The notes: a model not told the origin generated them from the letters alone. Shown: positions 44,836-53,176, counted from the stretch's first letter. The stretch: DNA of 64,000 bases from Anaerocaecibacter muris (GCF_943192945.1 NZ_CALPCE010000001.1:186001-250000); one strand, 5' to 3'. Numbers and translations are program-made.

Positions 44836-45018
44836 TTAATTCTTGTCGAGGTAGGTCAAAAGCGTTTCGTAACGCTGTCTGTGACCGTTGGCGAGGTTGC
44901 CGAGCGCACACCGCAAGTCCTCGTTATCCGTTTCGGATACGTAGTTGCAGCATTTTTTGTAGGCGAGTTTTTCGCTTCTGCAAAGCTCGCTCAATTCGTT
45001 GAGGCTTTTTGTTGTCAT
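44836..45018 (-). CDS. Small helical coat-associated protein
   Basis: A 60-residue helical hairpin (LNELSELCRSEKLAYKKC, then DLRCALGNLANGHRQRYETLL) of the ferritin-like kind often paired with CotF genes in Clostridia. Four cysteines. AAGGAG precedes the ATG. It leads the two-gene coat operon. A CATATTAAA element at 45045-45053 (minus strand) stands where a -10 box would be and vaguely recalls sporulation sigma (sigma-K/E type) sites, but the -35 is not clear. Confidence 0.72.
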   Translation of the reverse strand: MTTKSLNELSELCRSEKLAYKKCCNYVSETDNEDLRCALGNLANGHRQRYETLLTYLDKN

Positions 45019-45115
45019 GGAAATCTCCTTGATTTATTAGTGAGTTTAATATGCGCGGTATTGCGCCGTTTTATTCGCGCGCACACGGTTGTCGCAAAGT
45101 ATAGGCAACAAAAAC

Positions 45116-45144
45116 TTGCAATCGGCGCATATTAGTGTTACAAT
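45116..45144 (+). promoter_or_regulatory. Sigma-A promoter placing the start site at the recX start codon
   Basis: TTGCAA (45116-45121), 17-base spacer, TACAAT (45139-45144). ATG 45153 starts eight bases after the -10 box, so the mRNA would have zero to two leader bases. No ribosome binding site is present. Confidence 0.75.
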
Positions 45145-45152
45145 AATCGTGT

Positions 45153-45803
45153 ATGGGCAAAATAACCGACATAACGAAGCAAAAGCGCAACAAGACGCGC
45201 GTCAATATATTTATCGACGGCGAGTTTGTTTGCGGACTGGACGAAGTCGCGGTAGCTTCGGCACGGTTTAAAATCGGCGACGAAATTTCCGCCGACGAGT
45301 TTAAAAACCTTGTTAAAAAAAGCGAGCTTAACTCGGCGTTCGAGCGCGCCGTGGGATACCTCGGACTTGCGCCGCGCGCGCGTAAGGAAATATCGCGCTA
45401 TCTTAAAGACAAGGGTTACGACGGCGAAGTGATTGACGCGACGCTCGCCAAGCTCGACGCTTATCACTACATAGACGATTACGGCTATGCGCAGACCTAT
45501 ATAAAATCAAAATCGAAAAAATACGGCGCATTCCGCATAGCCGCCGAACTTCGGCAAAAGGGCATACCGTCCGATATAATCGACGAACTGCTGGACGAGG
45601 GCGCGGACGATTCGGCATTACTGGTCGCGCGCAAATATTTGAGTTCGCACAAATCCGCGGACAAGCAAAAGCTAAAACGGTTTTTGGCGGGGCGCGGGTA
45701 TTCGTGGGACGGCATATCGTCGGCGGTGGCTGCGCTTTCGCAAGAGGGCGCGTTCGACAATATCGACGACGACAAAACGGAAGAAACGGAAGATTACGAC
45801 TAA
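45153..45803 (+). CDS. recX: Regulatory protein RecX
   Basis: A 216-residue modulator of RecA filaments. Typical features: LAPRARKEISRYLKDKGYD, LDAYHYIDDYGYAQTYI and FRIAAELRQKGIPSDII. The N-terminal 60 residues are the basic/beta region seen in Gram-positive RecX. The last 15 residues are acidic. The P1 peptidase gene follows 15 bases later, so the gene may lead a long operon to nnr. The ATG appears to be leaderless. No recA is nearby. Confidence 0.9.
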   Translation: MGKITDITKQKRNKTRVNIFIDGEFVCGLDEVAVASARFKIGDEISADEFKNLVKKSELNSAFERAVGYLGLAPRARKEISRYLKDKGYDGEVIDATLAKLDAYHYIDDYGYAQTYIKSKSKKYGAFRIAAELRQKGIPSDIIDELLDEGADDSALLVARKYLSSHKSADKQKLKRFLAGRGYSWDGISSAVAALSQEGAFDNIDDDKTEETEDYD

Positions 45804-45818
45804 TCGGAGGAAAATGAT

Positions 45819-46730
45819 ATGAACGGAAATTTCGTACTGCCGCAAGGCATTAGGATAGGACACGCCGACGACGGGTATACGGGCGTGACTTGCATACTCA
45901 CAGATAAGGCTGTGGGCGGCGTGTCGGTGCGCGGCGGCGCGCCCGGTACGCGGGAAACGGACATGCTCCGCGCCGAAAAGTCGCAGGGTTTTGTGGACGC
46001 GGTGGTGTTGTCGGGCGGTTCTGCATACGGCTTGGAAGCGGCTTGCGGCGTAACGGAGTTCTTGCGCGAGCGCGGCGTGGGATTTTCTGTGGGTGACAAG
46101 GTTGTGCCGCTCGTCGCACAAGCGATACTTTTCGACTTGAACGACCCCGAAAAATACCGCTATCCCGACAAGGCAATGGGCTATAAGGCGGCGCAGACGG
46201 CAAAGCCCGATGGCGTCGAGTTCGGCGCGGTGGGCGCGGGCAAGGGCGCGACCGTGGGTAAAATTTTGGGTTTACAGGCGGCGTGCAAGAGCGGAATAGG
46301 CGGCGCGACTGTTTTCTTTAACGACGTGTTTGTGTCCGCTGTCGTGGCGGTAAACGCGTTAGGCGACGTGTACGATCGCAAGACTGGTCAAATCATAGCG
46401 GGCGCGCGCACACAAGACGGCAAATTTTTAAACACCGTCGAGTGCATGACTAACGGCGTTTTCGCGGCGCAAATGCGCATGCGCGCGGGAACTAACACGA
46501 CCATAGGTTGCGTGATGACCAATGCGAAGCTGGACAAAACGCAGGTAAACAAACTGGCGGAAATTTCGCACGACGGACTGGCTATGTCAATCCGACCCGT
46601 GCACACCGACGCGGACGGCGATACCATGTTTGCGCTGTCGCAGGGCGACAAATCGGCAGACCTTAATATACTCATGGCGCTCGCGGCGGAGGTCACGGCG
46701 CAAGCGACCGAAAACGCGGTTAAGCTATGA
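45819..46730 (+). CDS. P1 family (DmpA-like) aminopeptidase
   Basis: A 303-residue self-processing peptidase of the P1/DmpA fold, which cleaves itself into alpha and beta chains and removes N-terminal D- or beta-amino acids. VLSGGSAYGLEAACGV is the strong family signature. The nucleophile region is GTNTTIGCVMTNAKLD, where the chain would split before a Thr; in DmpA the equivalent is a Ser. A GGAGG site precedes ATG 45819. The stop overlaps the acpS start by four bases. The physiological substrate is unknown. Confidence 0.88.
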   Translation: MNGNFVLPQGIRIGHADDGYTGVTCILTDKAVGGVSVRGGAPGTRETDMLRAEKSQGFVDAVVLSGGSAYGLEAACGVTEFLRERGVGFSVGDKVVPLVAQAILFDLNDPEKYRYPDKAMGYKAAQTAKPDGVEFGAVGAGKGATVGKILGLQAACKSGIGGATVFFNDVFVSAVVAVNALGDVYDRKTGQIIAGARTQDGKFLNTVECMTNGVFAAQMRMRAGTNTTIGCVMTNAKLDKTQVNKLAEISHDGLAMSIRPVHTDADGDTMFALSQGDKSADLNILMALAAEVTAQATENAVKL

Positions 46731-47086
46731 TAGGCGTAGACATAGCGCGTATTGCGCGCGTCGGAAAAGCCGTCGAGTCCAAGCCGTTCCGCGACAGGGT
46801 TTTTACCGCGGAGGAACAGCGGTACTGCGACGGCAAACCCAACCCGTCCGAAAGCTATGCGGGCATATTCTGCGCAAAGGAAGCGGCGGTTAAAGCTATA
46901 AAGTGCGGGTTCGGCAAGGGAATAATGCCGACGGATATAGAAATTTCGCACGACGGTAACGGTGCGCCCGTGCTTAATGCGCACGGCGATGCGGAAAAAA
47001 AGTTTTTCGGGTATTGCGCGGACGTTTCTATTTCACATGAGGGCGAATATGCGATAGCCGCCGTCATGCTATACAAAAGGACTTAA
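46727..47086 (+). CDS. acpS: Holo-[acyl-carrier-protein] synthase
   Basis: Transfers phosphopantetheine from CoA to acyl carrier protein. The two metal-binding motifs are present: IGVDIARIARV with the Asp near residue 4, and FCAKEAAVKAIKCGFG with the Glu. VSISHEGEYAIA is the C-terminal signature. 119 residues, normal length. It is next to the NAD(P)HX repair gene, a conserved neighbourhood in Bacillota. Confidence 0.95.
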   Translation: MIGVDIARIARVGKAVESKPFRDRVFTAEEQRYCDGKPNPSESYAGIFCAKEAAVKAIKCGFGKGIMPTDIEISHDGNGAPVLNAHGDAEKKFFGYCADVSISHEGEYAIAAVMLYKRT

Positions 47087-47088
47087 AA

Positions 47089-48549
47089 ATGAAAAACGTG
47101 CTTAAAGCCGAACAAATCCGCGAGGCGGAACGCGTTGCGGAAAATGCGGGACTGGACGAAAAACTGTTGCGCGTCAACGCCGCGCTCGCCGTCGCCGACG
47201 ACATGCTGGATAGAGTGCAAGACCGGCTCGCGCATACCGCGGTGTTTTGCGGAACGGGCGGCAACGGTTATGACGGACTTTTGGCGGCTTGCCGATTGCA
47301 CCGCAAGGGCGGCGACGTTACGGCGTATCTTGTGGGCGCTCCCGATAAGTACGAAAAATCGGTTATCGCATACGCGCAAGCCGAGGGCATAGCGGTAAAG
47401 CCCGCGTCGGAATACGTCGGCGGCGCGAGCATAATTATAGACGCGATTTTCGGCATAGGCTTAAATCGACCGATAGAAGGTGCGACCGCGGAACTTATAA
47501 AAAAGTTGAACGCCGCGGAAAACGCGTTTCGGCTGGCAATAGACATACCGTCGGGACTTAACGCGGATAGCGGCGAAATTATGGGCGTGGCTTTTTGCGC
47601 GCACGCAACCGTTTCGTTTTCGTGCTACAAGCTCGGCATGCTGTTCGGCGCGGGTCGCGACGTGTGCGGGCGCATAATAGTGGACGATATAGGAGTTAAA
47701 ACCTCGTCTAATATAAAGGTTTTCGACGGCGAGGACGTTGCGCCGTTTGTAAGAAAAGCAACCGCGCATAAAGGCACGGCGGGCAGGGTCTTTATTATAG
47801 GCGGTTGCGGAACTATGATAGGCGCGCCGCTGATGGCGGGCGCGTCGGCGCATGCGGCGTATCTTAACGGTGCGGGAACCGTTACCGTATGTTTGCCGAG
47901 CGTGCATCGCGCGGCGGCTTCCGCGCGCTCGACCATGGCAATGATGAAGTTTTTGCCCGACGACAGTAACGGATTTATCAAGTTCGTTAAGCCCGCGCTC
48001 GACGGCGTTTTAAAAACAGCCGCGGCGATAGATATTGGCATAGGCATGGGCGCGACGCCCGACCTTAAAAAGATTTTGCGTTACGTGTGCGAAAACTTTT
48101 GCGGCACGCTCGTGATAGACGCCGACGCGCTTAATGCCATAAAAGGCGATTACGCGTTTTTGCGCGACGCTAAATGCGCGATTGCCGTCACTCCGCACGT
48201 CGGCGAGTTCGAGCGCATGACGGGGTATTCGGCTACCGTCGAAAACGCCGTTAAACTTGCAAACGAAATTAACGGCACGGTCGTGCTCAAATCCGCGACG
48301 ACTATTATAACGGACGGGCGCGAAGTAAGACTGAACATATCGGGCACGCCCGCAATGGCAAAGGGCGGCATGGGCGATGTGTTGGGCGGGTGCATAACCG
48401 CTCTGTCGTGCGCGTTCGATCTGTTCGATGCGGCGACGATAGCTTGTTACCGCAACGGCGTGGGCGCGGAAAAAGCAGTAAGCTCGTATGCGCAAATGAT
48501 GCTCACGCCGCGTGACGTGCTTAAATACGCCGATTACGACGAACTTTAA
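47089..48549 (+). CDS. nnr: Bifunctional NAD(P)H-hydrate epimerase / ADP-dependent dehydratase
   Basis: Repairs hydrated NADH and NADPH. Residues 1 to about 205 are the YjeF_N epimerase domain: CGTGGNGYDGLLAA, AIFGIGLNRPI and AIDIPSGLNADSG. Residues about 225-486 are the ribokinase-like dehydratase with AHKGTAGRVFIIGG, VTPHVGEFERM and KGGMGDVLGG, the last being its catalytic and phosphate-binding loop. The length of 486 residues fits the fused form. It starts two bases after the acpS stop, so the two are coupled. Confidence 0.93.
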   Translation: MKNVLKAEQIREAERVAENAGLDEKLLRVNAALAVADDMLDRVQDRLAHTAVFCGTGGNGYDGLLAACRLHRKGGDVTAYLVGAPDKYEKSVIAYAQAEGIAVKPASEYVGGASIIIDAIFGIGLNRPIEGATAELIKKLNAAENAFRLAIDIPSGLNADSGEIMGVAFCAHATVSFSCYKLGMLFGAGRDVCGRIIVDDIGVKTSSNIKVFDGEDVAPFVRKATAHKGTAGRVFIIGGCGTMIGAPLMAGASAHAAYLNGAGTVTVCLPSVHRAAASARSTMAMMKFLPDDSNGFIKFVKPALDGVLKTAAAIDIGIGMGATPDLKKILRYVCENFCGTLVIDADALNAIKGDYAFLRDAKCAIAVTPHVGEFERMTGYSATVENAVKLANEINGTVVLKSATTIITDGREVRLNISGTPAMAKGGMGDVLGGCITALSCAFDLFDAATIACYRNGVGAEKAVSSYAQMMLTPRDVLKYADYDEL

Positions 48550-48623
48550 TTAACGTGGTATATCGGATTAAACGGCAAACATAAACGCGCCGAGGCGCGT
48601 ATGTATTTGCGGACGATAGTCGA

Positions 48624-48971
48624 TTATACAAAGCCGAGCGAAATGAGCGTGGCGCGTTCTATCTTGCGCATTGCAATCGCGTCCACTTCGCCGACGCGCG
48701 CTTTTAGTCTGCGTTTGTCGAGCGTTCGCATTTGTTCGAGCAGGACGACCGAGTCTTTGGCGAGCCCGAATTCGCCTGCGCGCAGTTCGACGTGGGTGGG
48801 GAGCTTTGCTTTGGTAATGCGACTGGTTACGGCGCAAACTATAACGGTGGGCGAAAACTTATTGCCCACGTCGTTCTGTATGATAAGAACGGGACGGACT
48901 CCGCCCTGTTCCGATCCGATGACGGGGCTTAAATCCGCGTAATATATTTCTCCGCGCTTGAACAGTGGCAC
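48624..48971 (-). CDS. MazF/NdoA-type endoribonuclease toxin
   Basis: A 115-residue PemK/MazF toxin that cuts single-stranded mRNA at short sites. [19 protein letters not shown], then [11 protein letters not shown] with the catalytic Arg, and [19 protein letters not shown] with the catalytic Thr, match NdoA. The start is GTG 48971: AAAGGAG stands at the right distance, while an upstream in-frame ATG has no site and would overlap the antitoxin. The antitoxin gene ends 19 bases before it. The acpS-nnr neighbourhood next door also surrounds ndoA in Bacillus, although alr is missing here. Confidence 0.9.
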   Translation of the reverse strand: MPLFKRGEIYYADLSPVIGSEQGGVRPVLIIQNDVGNKFSPTVIVCAVTSRITKAKLPTHVELRAGEFGLAKDSVVLLEQMRTLDKRRLKARVGEVDAIAMRKIERATLISLGFV

Positions 48972-48990
48972 AGTTTTCTCCTTTGGTAAA

Positions 48991-49194
48991 CTACAAGTTC
49001 GCCCAGTCGAGGTTGACGGCGGCACATTCGTTAATGCCGTTTTCCCAAAGCTCGCTCTGATCCATAATATGCGCGTCGATTAAATAACGTTTCAACATTT
49101 CGGCAATTAGCGCGGGAACGGGAACGTTCCGTCTGTTGGCGTTTGAAGTAAGTACAGTGTTCAATTTTTCGTCCACCTCTATAATATACTTCAT
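48991..49194 (-). CDS. Antitoxin of the MazF-type toxin (ribbon-helix-helix-like)
   Basis: A 67-residue protein directly before the toxin gene. The start [12 protein letters not shown] and the helix [16 protein letters not shown] look like a ribbon-helix-helix fold, the form used by EndoAI in Bacillus. The C-terminal 20 residues, with two Trp (SELWENG, NLDWANL), would wrap the toxin. GGAGAAAA precedes ATG 49194. It likely represses its own operon. Confidence 0.78.
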   Translation of the reverse strand: MKYIIEVDEKLNTVLTSNANRRNVPVPALIAEMLKRYLIDAHIMDQSELWENGINECAAVNLDWANL

Positions 49195-49292
49195 GAATTT
49201 TCTCCTTTTTGGATTGTTTTATACTGTTTAGTTTGCTTTATTTGCGTTGCGTTATGTACGAAATCCGCCCGTATTCGACAAAAATCGGTAAA

Positions 49293-49327
49293 ACAAAAAC
49301 CCCGCAAGGCGAGTTCGCATTGCGGGG
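49293..49327 (-). terminator. Terminator of the SecB-like gene
   Basis: On the minus strand CCCCGCAA and TTGCGGGG arms (49320-49327 and 49300-49307) followed by a T-run. It separates the SecB-like gene from the toxin-antitoxin pair downstream. Confidence 0.8.
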
Positions 49328-49356
49328 CGGTAAGTTTACGGTATTGTTGCCGAAAT

Positions 49357-49803
49357 TTATTTGGCTTCGGCGGGCTTGGCGGCAATGCCGCAGTAAACGG
49401 GCGGGGAGATCATGGGGATTCCGTTGGACGCCTGCGTGAGCTGGGCTATAACGAGCGACATGGACGAAAAAACGTTTCCGCACAGCATGTTGAAATCGGC
49501 GGCGGTAAACGTGCGCAAAAGCTCGCGGAAGTCTATATCCTGTCCGACGAATTCGTCGTTGAGCGTGCGGCGCACGGTGTAAACTGCGGTAATTTCAAAC
49601 ACGCCTTCCGGCTCGAAGTCCATTCTGCGCACGATTTCGTATTCGACATTTGCGCCGTCCTGTTTTTGGAAGAACACTTCGTCTTGCGTTCTGCCGCGAT
49701 AGTTGATCTGCGGGCGGATTTGCAGTCTGTCGAAAGTAGCGCGGCGCATAGTGACCTGAACGGGCGCTTCTTTGAAAAGTTTGGTAAGTTCTATTTTCTC
49801 CAT
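49357..49803 (-). CDS. SecB-like chaperone family protein (tentative)
   Basis: A 148-residue soluble protein. The pattern is beta-rich (QVTMRRATFDRLQI, FEPEGVFEITAVYTVRR) followed by helix-forming NVFSSMSLVIAQLTQASNG and then IPMISPP. The last part lines up with the SecB pattern in which a long helix is followed by a Gly-x-Pro-x-x-x-x-Pro-Pro segment. SecB homologues in Gram-positives are rare and some serve as chaperones for toxin-antitoxin systems. A GGAGG site precedes ATG 49803, and a terminator follows. The assignment rests on pattern only and could be wrong. Confidence 0.5.
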   Translation of the reverse strand: MEKIELTKLFKEAPVQVTMRRATFDRLQIRPQINYRGRTQDEVFFQKQDGANVEYEIVRRMDFEPEGVFEITAVYTVRRTLNDEFVGQDIDFRELLRTFTAADFNMLCGNVFSSMSLVIAQLTQASNGIPMISPPVYCGIAAKPAEAK

Positions 49804-49911
49804 TTTTTCCTCCGAAGAATTTAGCTTTTTTTCAATTATATATCATTTGTCGCGCAATGTCAATCATATTTTTTGAATTTTAACTTTATACTATAAAATT
49901 ATATATACAAC

Positions 49912-49940
49912 TTGACAATGTTTTATATATGATGTATAAT
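49912..49940 (+). promoter_or_regulatory. Consensus sigma-A promoter of the pfkB-dinB unit
   Basis: TTGACA (49912-49917), 17-base spacer, TATAAT (49935-49940). AGAGGTG precedes ATG 49979. The region upstream (49804-49911) is AT-rich and holds no gene. Confidence 0.85.
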
Positions 49941-49978
49941 TATATCGCTGTTTCAATACGCTAAATAGAGGTGAACCA

Positions 49979-50890
49979 ATGAAACTGTTTGTATCGGGGC
50001 TGATTAACGTAGAAACCAATTTGCGAATAAGGTCTTTTCCCGTGACGTATTATCCGATTGACTATCCGTTTTTCGGCATAAACGCTACTATTTCGGGCGT
50101 GGGCTATAACGTGTCCACCGCGGCGAAAACGTTGGGCGACGAAGTAGTTTTTTCATCTCTAATCGGCAAGGATCACGAGGGGCGCAGAATTGCGCACGAA
50201 CTCGATTACAGCGGAATTTCGCGCGAGTACGTGTTCGAGAGCCTCGACGAAACGCCCGTATCGGTTATTCTTTACGAACCGGGTGACGGCGGAAGACGGC
50301 AGATATACTGCGACTTAAAAGACATACAGGATAAGTCGATCGACGCGGAGCGGTTGCGCGGCGCGATTGAATCGTCCGACATGTGCATACTTTGCAACAG
50401 CAACTTCAACCGCGTGCTTTTGCCGATAGCCAAGCAAGCGGGCAAGCCGATAGCGACGGACGTGCACGTTTTGCGCGACATTTACGACCCGTTTAACCGC
50501 GACTTTATGCAGAACGCGGATATACTGTTTTTGAGCGACGAGGACCTGCCCACGTCGCCGCGCGAATTTATTACTTCGCTTAAAAACACATACCCCGCAA
50601 AGATAATAGTTATCGGGCTTGGTAGCGACGGCGCAATCATGTACGAACGCGCGACCGACAAAATTACAGCCGTGCCGGCAGTCAACATAGGCGGAGTGGT
50701 AAACACCGTCGGCGCGGGCGACGCGTTGTTTACGGCGTTTAACCATTACTATTTGCGCAGATACGACGCGCTGGACGCGTTAAAACGCGCCGAGGTTTTT
50801 GCCGCGCTAAAAATACGTTACGACGGCGGCGCGCGCGGGTTTGCTACCGAACAACAGGTGGACGAGGTTTATAACTCGTATAAGTTCTAA
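49979..50890 (+). CDS. PfkB/ribokinase family sugar kinase
   Basis: A 303-residue kinase of the ribokinase fold that phosphorylates a sugar or nucleoside with ATP. The GVGYNVSTAAKTLGDEV and SLIGKDHEGR region is the N-terminal signature; VNTVGAGDALFTAF carries the catalytic Asp and anion hole, the second signature. The substrate is not clear. The stop is followed at once by the dinB ATG, so the two are co-transcribed, a curious pairing of sugar metabolism with a repair polymerase. Confidence 0.9.
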   Translation: MKLFVSGLINVETNLRIRSFPVTYYPIDYPFFGINATISGVGYNVSTAAKTLGDEVVFSSLIGKDHEGRRIAHELDYSGISREYVFESLDETPVSVILYEPGDGGRRQIYCDLKDIQDKSIDAERLRGAIESSDMCILCNSNFNRVLLPIAKQAGKPIATDVHVLRDIYDPFNRDFMQNADILFLSDEDLPTSPREFITSLKNTYPAKIIVIGLGSDGAIMYERATDKITAVPAVNIGGVVNTVGAGDALFTAFNHYYLRRYDALDALKRAEVFAALKIRYDGGARGFATEQQVDEVYNSYKF

Positions 50891-52120
50891 ATGACCGACC
50901 GTGTAATATTGCACTGCGATTTGAATAATTTTTACGCCTCGGCGGAATGTATTTCTCACGACGAATGGAAATCCGTACCGCTCGCGGTGTGCGGCAACCC
51001 CGAGTTAAGACACGGGGTTGTTCTTGCAAAGAACGAAATTGCCAAAAAGCTGGGCGTAAAAACGGGCGACGTCATTTGGGAAGCCAAACGCAAAGCGCCC
51101 AATCTTGTTACTGTCGCGCCGCACTTCGACTTGTATATGTCATATTCGCGCCGCATGTTCGAGCTGTACAACGAGTTTACGGACATGGTCGAGCCGTTTG
51201 GCGCGGACGAGTGTTGGTTGGACGTGACGGGGTCGCAAAAGCTGTTCGGCGACGGCAAGACCATTGCCGACAAAATCCGCGCGCGCGTAAAAGATGAGAG
51301 CGGGTTGACCTGTTCTGTCGGGGTTAGTTTCAACAAGGTGTTTGCCAAGCTCGGATCGGATTTGAAAAAGCCCGACGCGACGACGGTGATTGACCGCGAA
51401 AACTTTAAACGCCTTATTTGGGGTCTTAAAGCCGACGACATGCTCATGGTCGGCAGACGCACTTACGAACGACTGTTAAAGCTGAATATTATAACAATAG
51501 GCGACCTCGCTCGCGCCGACGGCAATATGCTTAAAAGCAACTTCGGCATTAACGGCTTAAAGATGAAGGCTTTTGCAAACGGCGAGGACACGGAGCCGGT
51601 GCGCGAAGCGGTAAAGAGCCGCGACGTAAAGTCCATAGGTCACGGCATGACTGCGGTACGCGACATAGAAACGATTGACGACGCGCGCGATCTCATTTAC
51701 TATTTGTGCGAGCGCGTCGCGGCGCGTATGCGAAAATCGGGTTTTCGCGGTTCGTTGGTGTCGGTAGGCATGCGCGACAGCAGCCTTTTTTCGATAGTAC
51801 GACAGCGCAAGCTGAACGTGCCGACGTATTCGTCCACGGAGATAGCCGAGTGCGCCTTGGCGGTGTTTGCCGATAATTGGAACGGCGACCCCATGCGCAC
51901 GATTACGGTCGGCGTGTCCAAGCTCGAAAAGTTTGACGAGCCGCGACAGCTGTCGTTCTTGACAGACAGCGCACGCAACGACAAGCTCGAAAAACTTGAC
52001 GAAACGCTTGACAAGCTGAATTTTAAATACGGAAATATCGTGCACCGCGCGTCGCTTTTGGGCAAGGATTTTATTTACGACAAGAACGACGCAGAGGACT
52101 TTTTGCCTTTTCAAAGATAA
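50891..52120 (+). CDS. dinB: DNA polymerase IV (Y family)
   Basis: Translesion polymerase. HCDLNNFYAS places the first catalytic Asp at residue 10; GADECWLDV supplies the Asp-Glu pair, and CSVGVSFNKVFAKLGSDLKK is the conserved palm motif. Finger, palm and little-finger domains complete 409 residues. PRQLSFL near residue 355 resembles a sliding-clamp binding motif. It begins directly after the kinase stop. No LexA-type operator was recognised in the shared promoter region. Confidence 0.95.
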   Translation: MTDRVILHCDLNNFYASAECISHDEWKSVPLAVCGNPELRHGVVLAKNEIAKKLGVKTGDVIWEAKRKAPNLVTVAPHFDLYMSYSRRMFELYNEFTDMVEPFGADECWLDVTGSQKLFGDGKTIADKIRARVKDESGLTCSVGVSFNKVFAKLGSDLKKPDATTVIDRENFKRLIWGLKADDMLMVGRRTYERLLKLNIITIGDLARADGNMLKSNFGINGLKMKAFANGEDTEPVREAVKSRDVKSIGHGMTAVRDIETIDDARDLIYYLCERVAARMRKSGFRGSLVSVGMRDSSLFSIVRQRKLNVPTYSSTEIAECALAVFADNWNGDPMRTITVGVSKLEKFDEPRQLSFLTDSARNDKLEKLDETLDKLNFKYGNIVHRASLLGKDFIYDKNDAEDFLPFQR

Positions 52121-52149
52121 TTATGTCGGAAAAAGTGAAAAATTCGTTA

Positions 52150-52178
52150 TTGACAAACGGTCGCGCGCATGATAAAAT
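52150..52178 (+). promoter_or_regulatory. Sigma-A promoter of the AraC-type regulator
   Basis: TTGACA (52150-52155), 17-base spacer, TAAAAT (52173-52178). The start codon of the regulator is at 52209. Confidence 0.8.
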
Positions 52179-52208
52179 ATAAAAAATCGATAGTGTGGGG
52201 CGTGAAAC

Positions 52209-53009
52209 ATGAAAGATAATGATTATACAAAGTGGATCCTCAATAACGAGATAATTTATGACACGCCTACGCGTATGCACATTCGCAGTCAAGACTCTTG
52301 CATGGCTTTAAAGCACTTCCATGGAAATATCGAATTTTTTGGCGTGTGCAAAGGTGAAGTAATGGCGACTGTGGCGGACGAAAAACGCGTTTTGCATGCG
52401 GGAGAAATAGTTGCGACAAACCCGTTCGAGGCGCACGGTTTCGAGCAGATCGGCGATATTACCGTATTTGTCGCTTCTATCGGATCGCTGTATTTGAGCA
52501 ATTTCGAATCGATTTACAAACGAAGCAAGCTGCCGCGTTTTTTGACGGACGCGGAATACAACAAAACTATATTCGATAAAATGACGCTTGTCGATGATAA
52601 ATACAATTTGCCCGAATTGCGGAAATTCGCGGTGGTCAACGATTTACTTGCCGATATAGTGGAAAGATACGGCGTGATCGCGGTTGATTCCGACATAGCA
52701 GACGACGACTTGGCGGCAAACGTCGTTCAGTATATTTACAATCACTATGCCGACGAGCTGTCGCTTACCGTGCTTGCCGATAAGTTCGGCGTAAGCCCCA
52801 CGTCGCTGTCCAAAAAACTGTCCCCGTTTATAGGCAAGGACTTGCGTGCGTTTATAAACGACATACGCGCTATCAAAGTACAGTATATTTTAAGCGACCC
52901 GTCCATGCGCGATTTGCCGCTTAAAGATATAGCGTTCCGTTGCGGCTTTAAAAACCCCGAAACCTTTTACAGGGTGTACGCCCGAAACTTCGGAAGGGGG
53001 GGGGGGTGA
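52209..53009 (+). CDS. AraC-type transcriptional regulator ending in a poly-G tract
   Basis: A 266-residue regulator. Residues 1-150 form a cupin-like sensor (LKHFHGNIEFFGVCKGEV, HAGEIVATNPFEAHGF). Residues about 178-266 form the double helix-turn-helix domain: LTVLADKFGVSPTSLSKKL and PLKDIAFRCGFKNPETFYRVYARNFG, the latter split in position around the second recognition helix. The usual end (about ten more residues, SPSEYR-like) is missing: after NFGR the code enters 11 G and stops. It is followed by the GH43 and repeat lipoprotein genes, its probable targets, and by its own terminator. Confidence 0.85.
   Translation: MKDNDYTKWILNNEIIYDTPTRMHIRSQDSCMALKHFHGNIEFFGVCKGEVMATVADEKRVLHAGEIVATNPFEAHGFEQIGDITVFVASIGSLYLSNFESIYKRSKLPRFLTDAEYNKTIFDKMTLVDDKYNLPELRKFAVVNDLLADIVERYGVIAVDSDIADDDLAANVVQYIYNHYADELSLTVLADKFGVSPTSLSKKLSPFIGKDLRAFINDIRAIKVQYILSDPSMRDLPLKDIAFRCGFKNPETFYRVYARNFGRGGG
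52996..53006 (+). repeat. Poly-G tract of 11 bases at the end of the AraC-type gene
   Basis: An uninterrupted run of 11 G codes for the final Gly residues. One G fewer would end the protein as RGGGEVK; one G more would extend it by about 30 residues into the terminator region. It may vary in length, or may be a read error. Confidence 0.85.
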
Positions 53010-53064
53010 GGTCAAATAACATAATCTGGAATAACGGCAATATTATCGCAATTATAACTTTGTT

Positions 53065-53094
53065 CGTCCGCAACCGTGCGGGCGTTTTTTTTTG
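53065..53094 (+). terminator. Terminator after the AraC-type gene
   Basis: Arms CGTCCGCA (53065-53072) and TGCGGGCG (53077-53084), one T-G pair, four-base loop, eight or nine T after. Confidence 0.82.
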
Positions 53095-53176
53095 ACGTAA
53101 ACAACGCAAAATACAGTATAAAACGGCATATATGCGCGTGTTGCAAGATATGTCATAAATTCGGAAAATCTTATCA

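Noticed and set aside
48585-48600. Perfect inverted repeat ACGCGCC-GA-GGCGCGT between nnr and mazF
   Set aside because: It may help end both convergent genes, but the loop is very short and neither side has a clean T-run, so it was not listed as a terminator.
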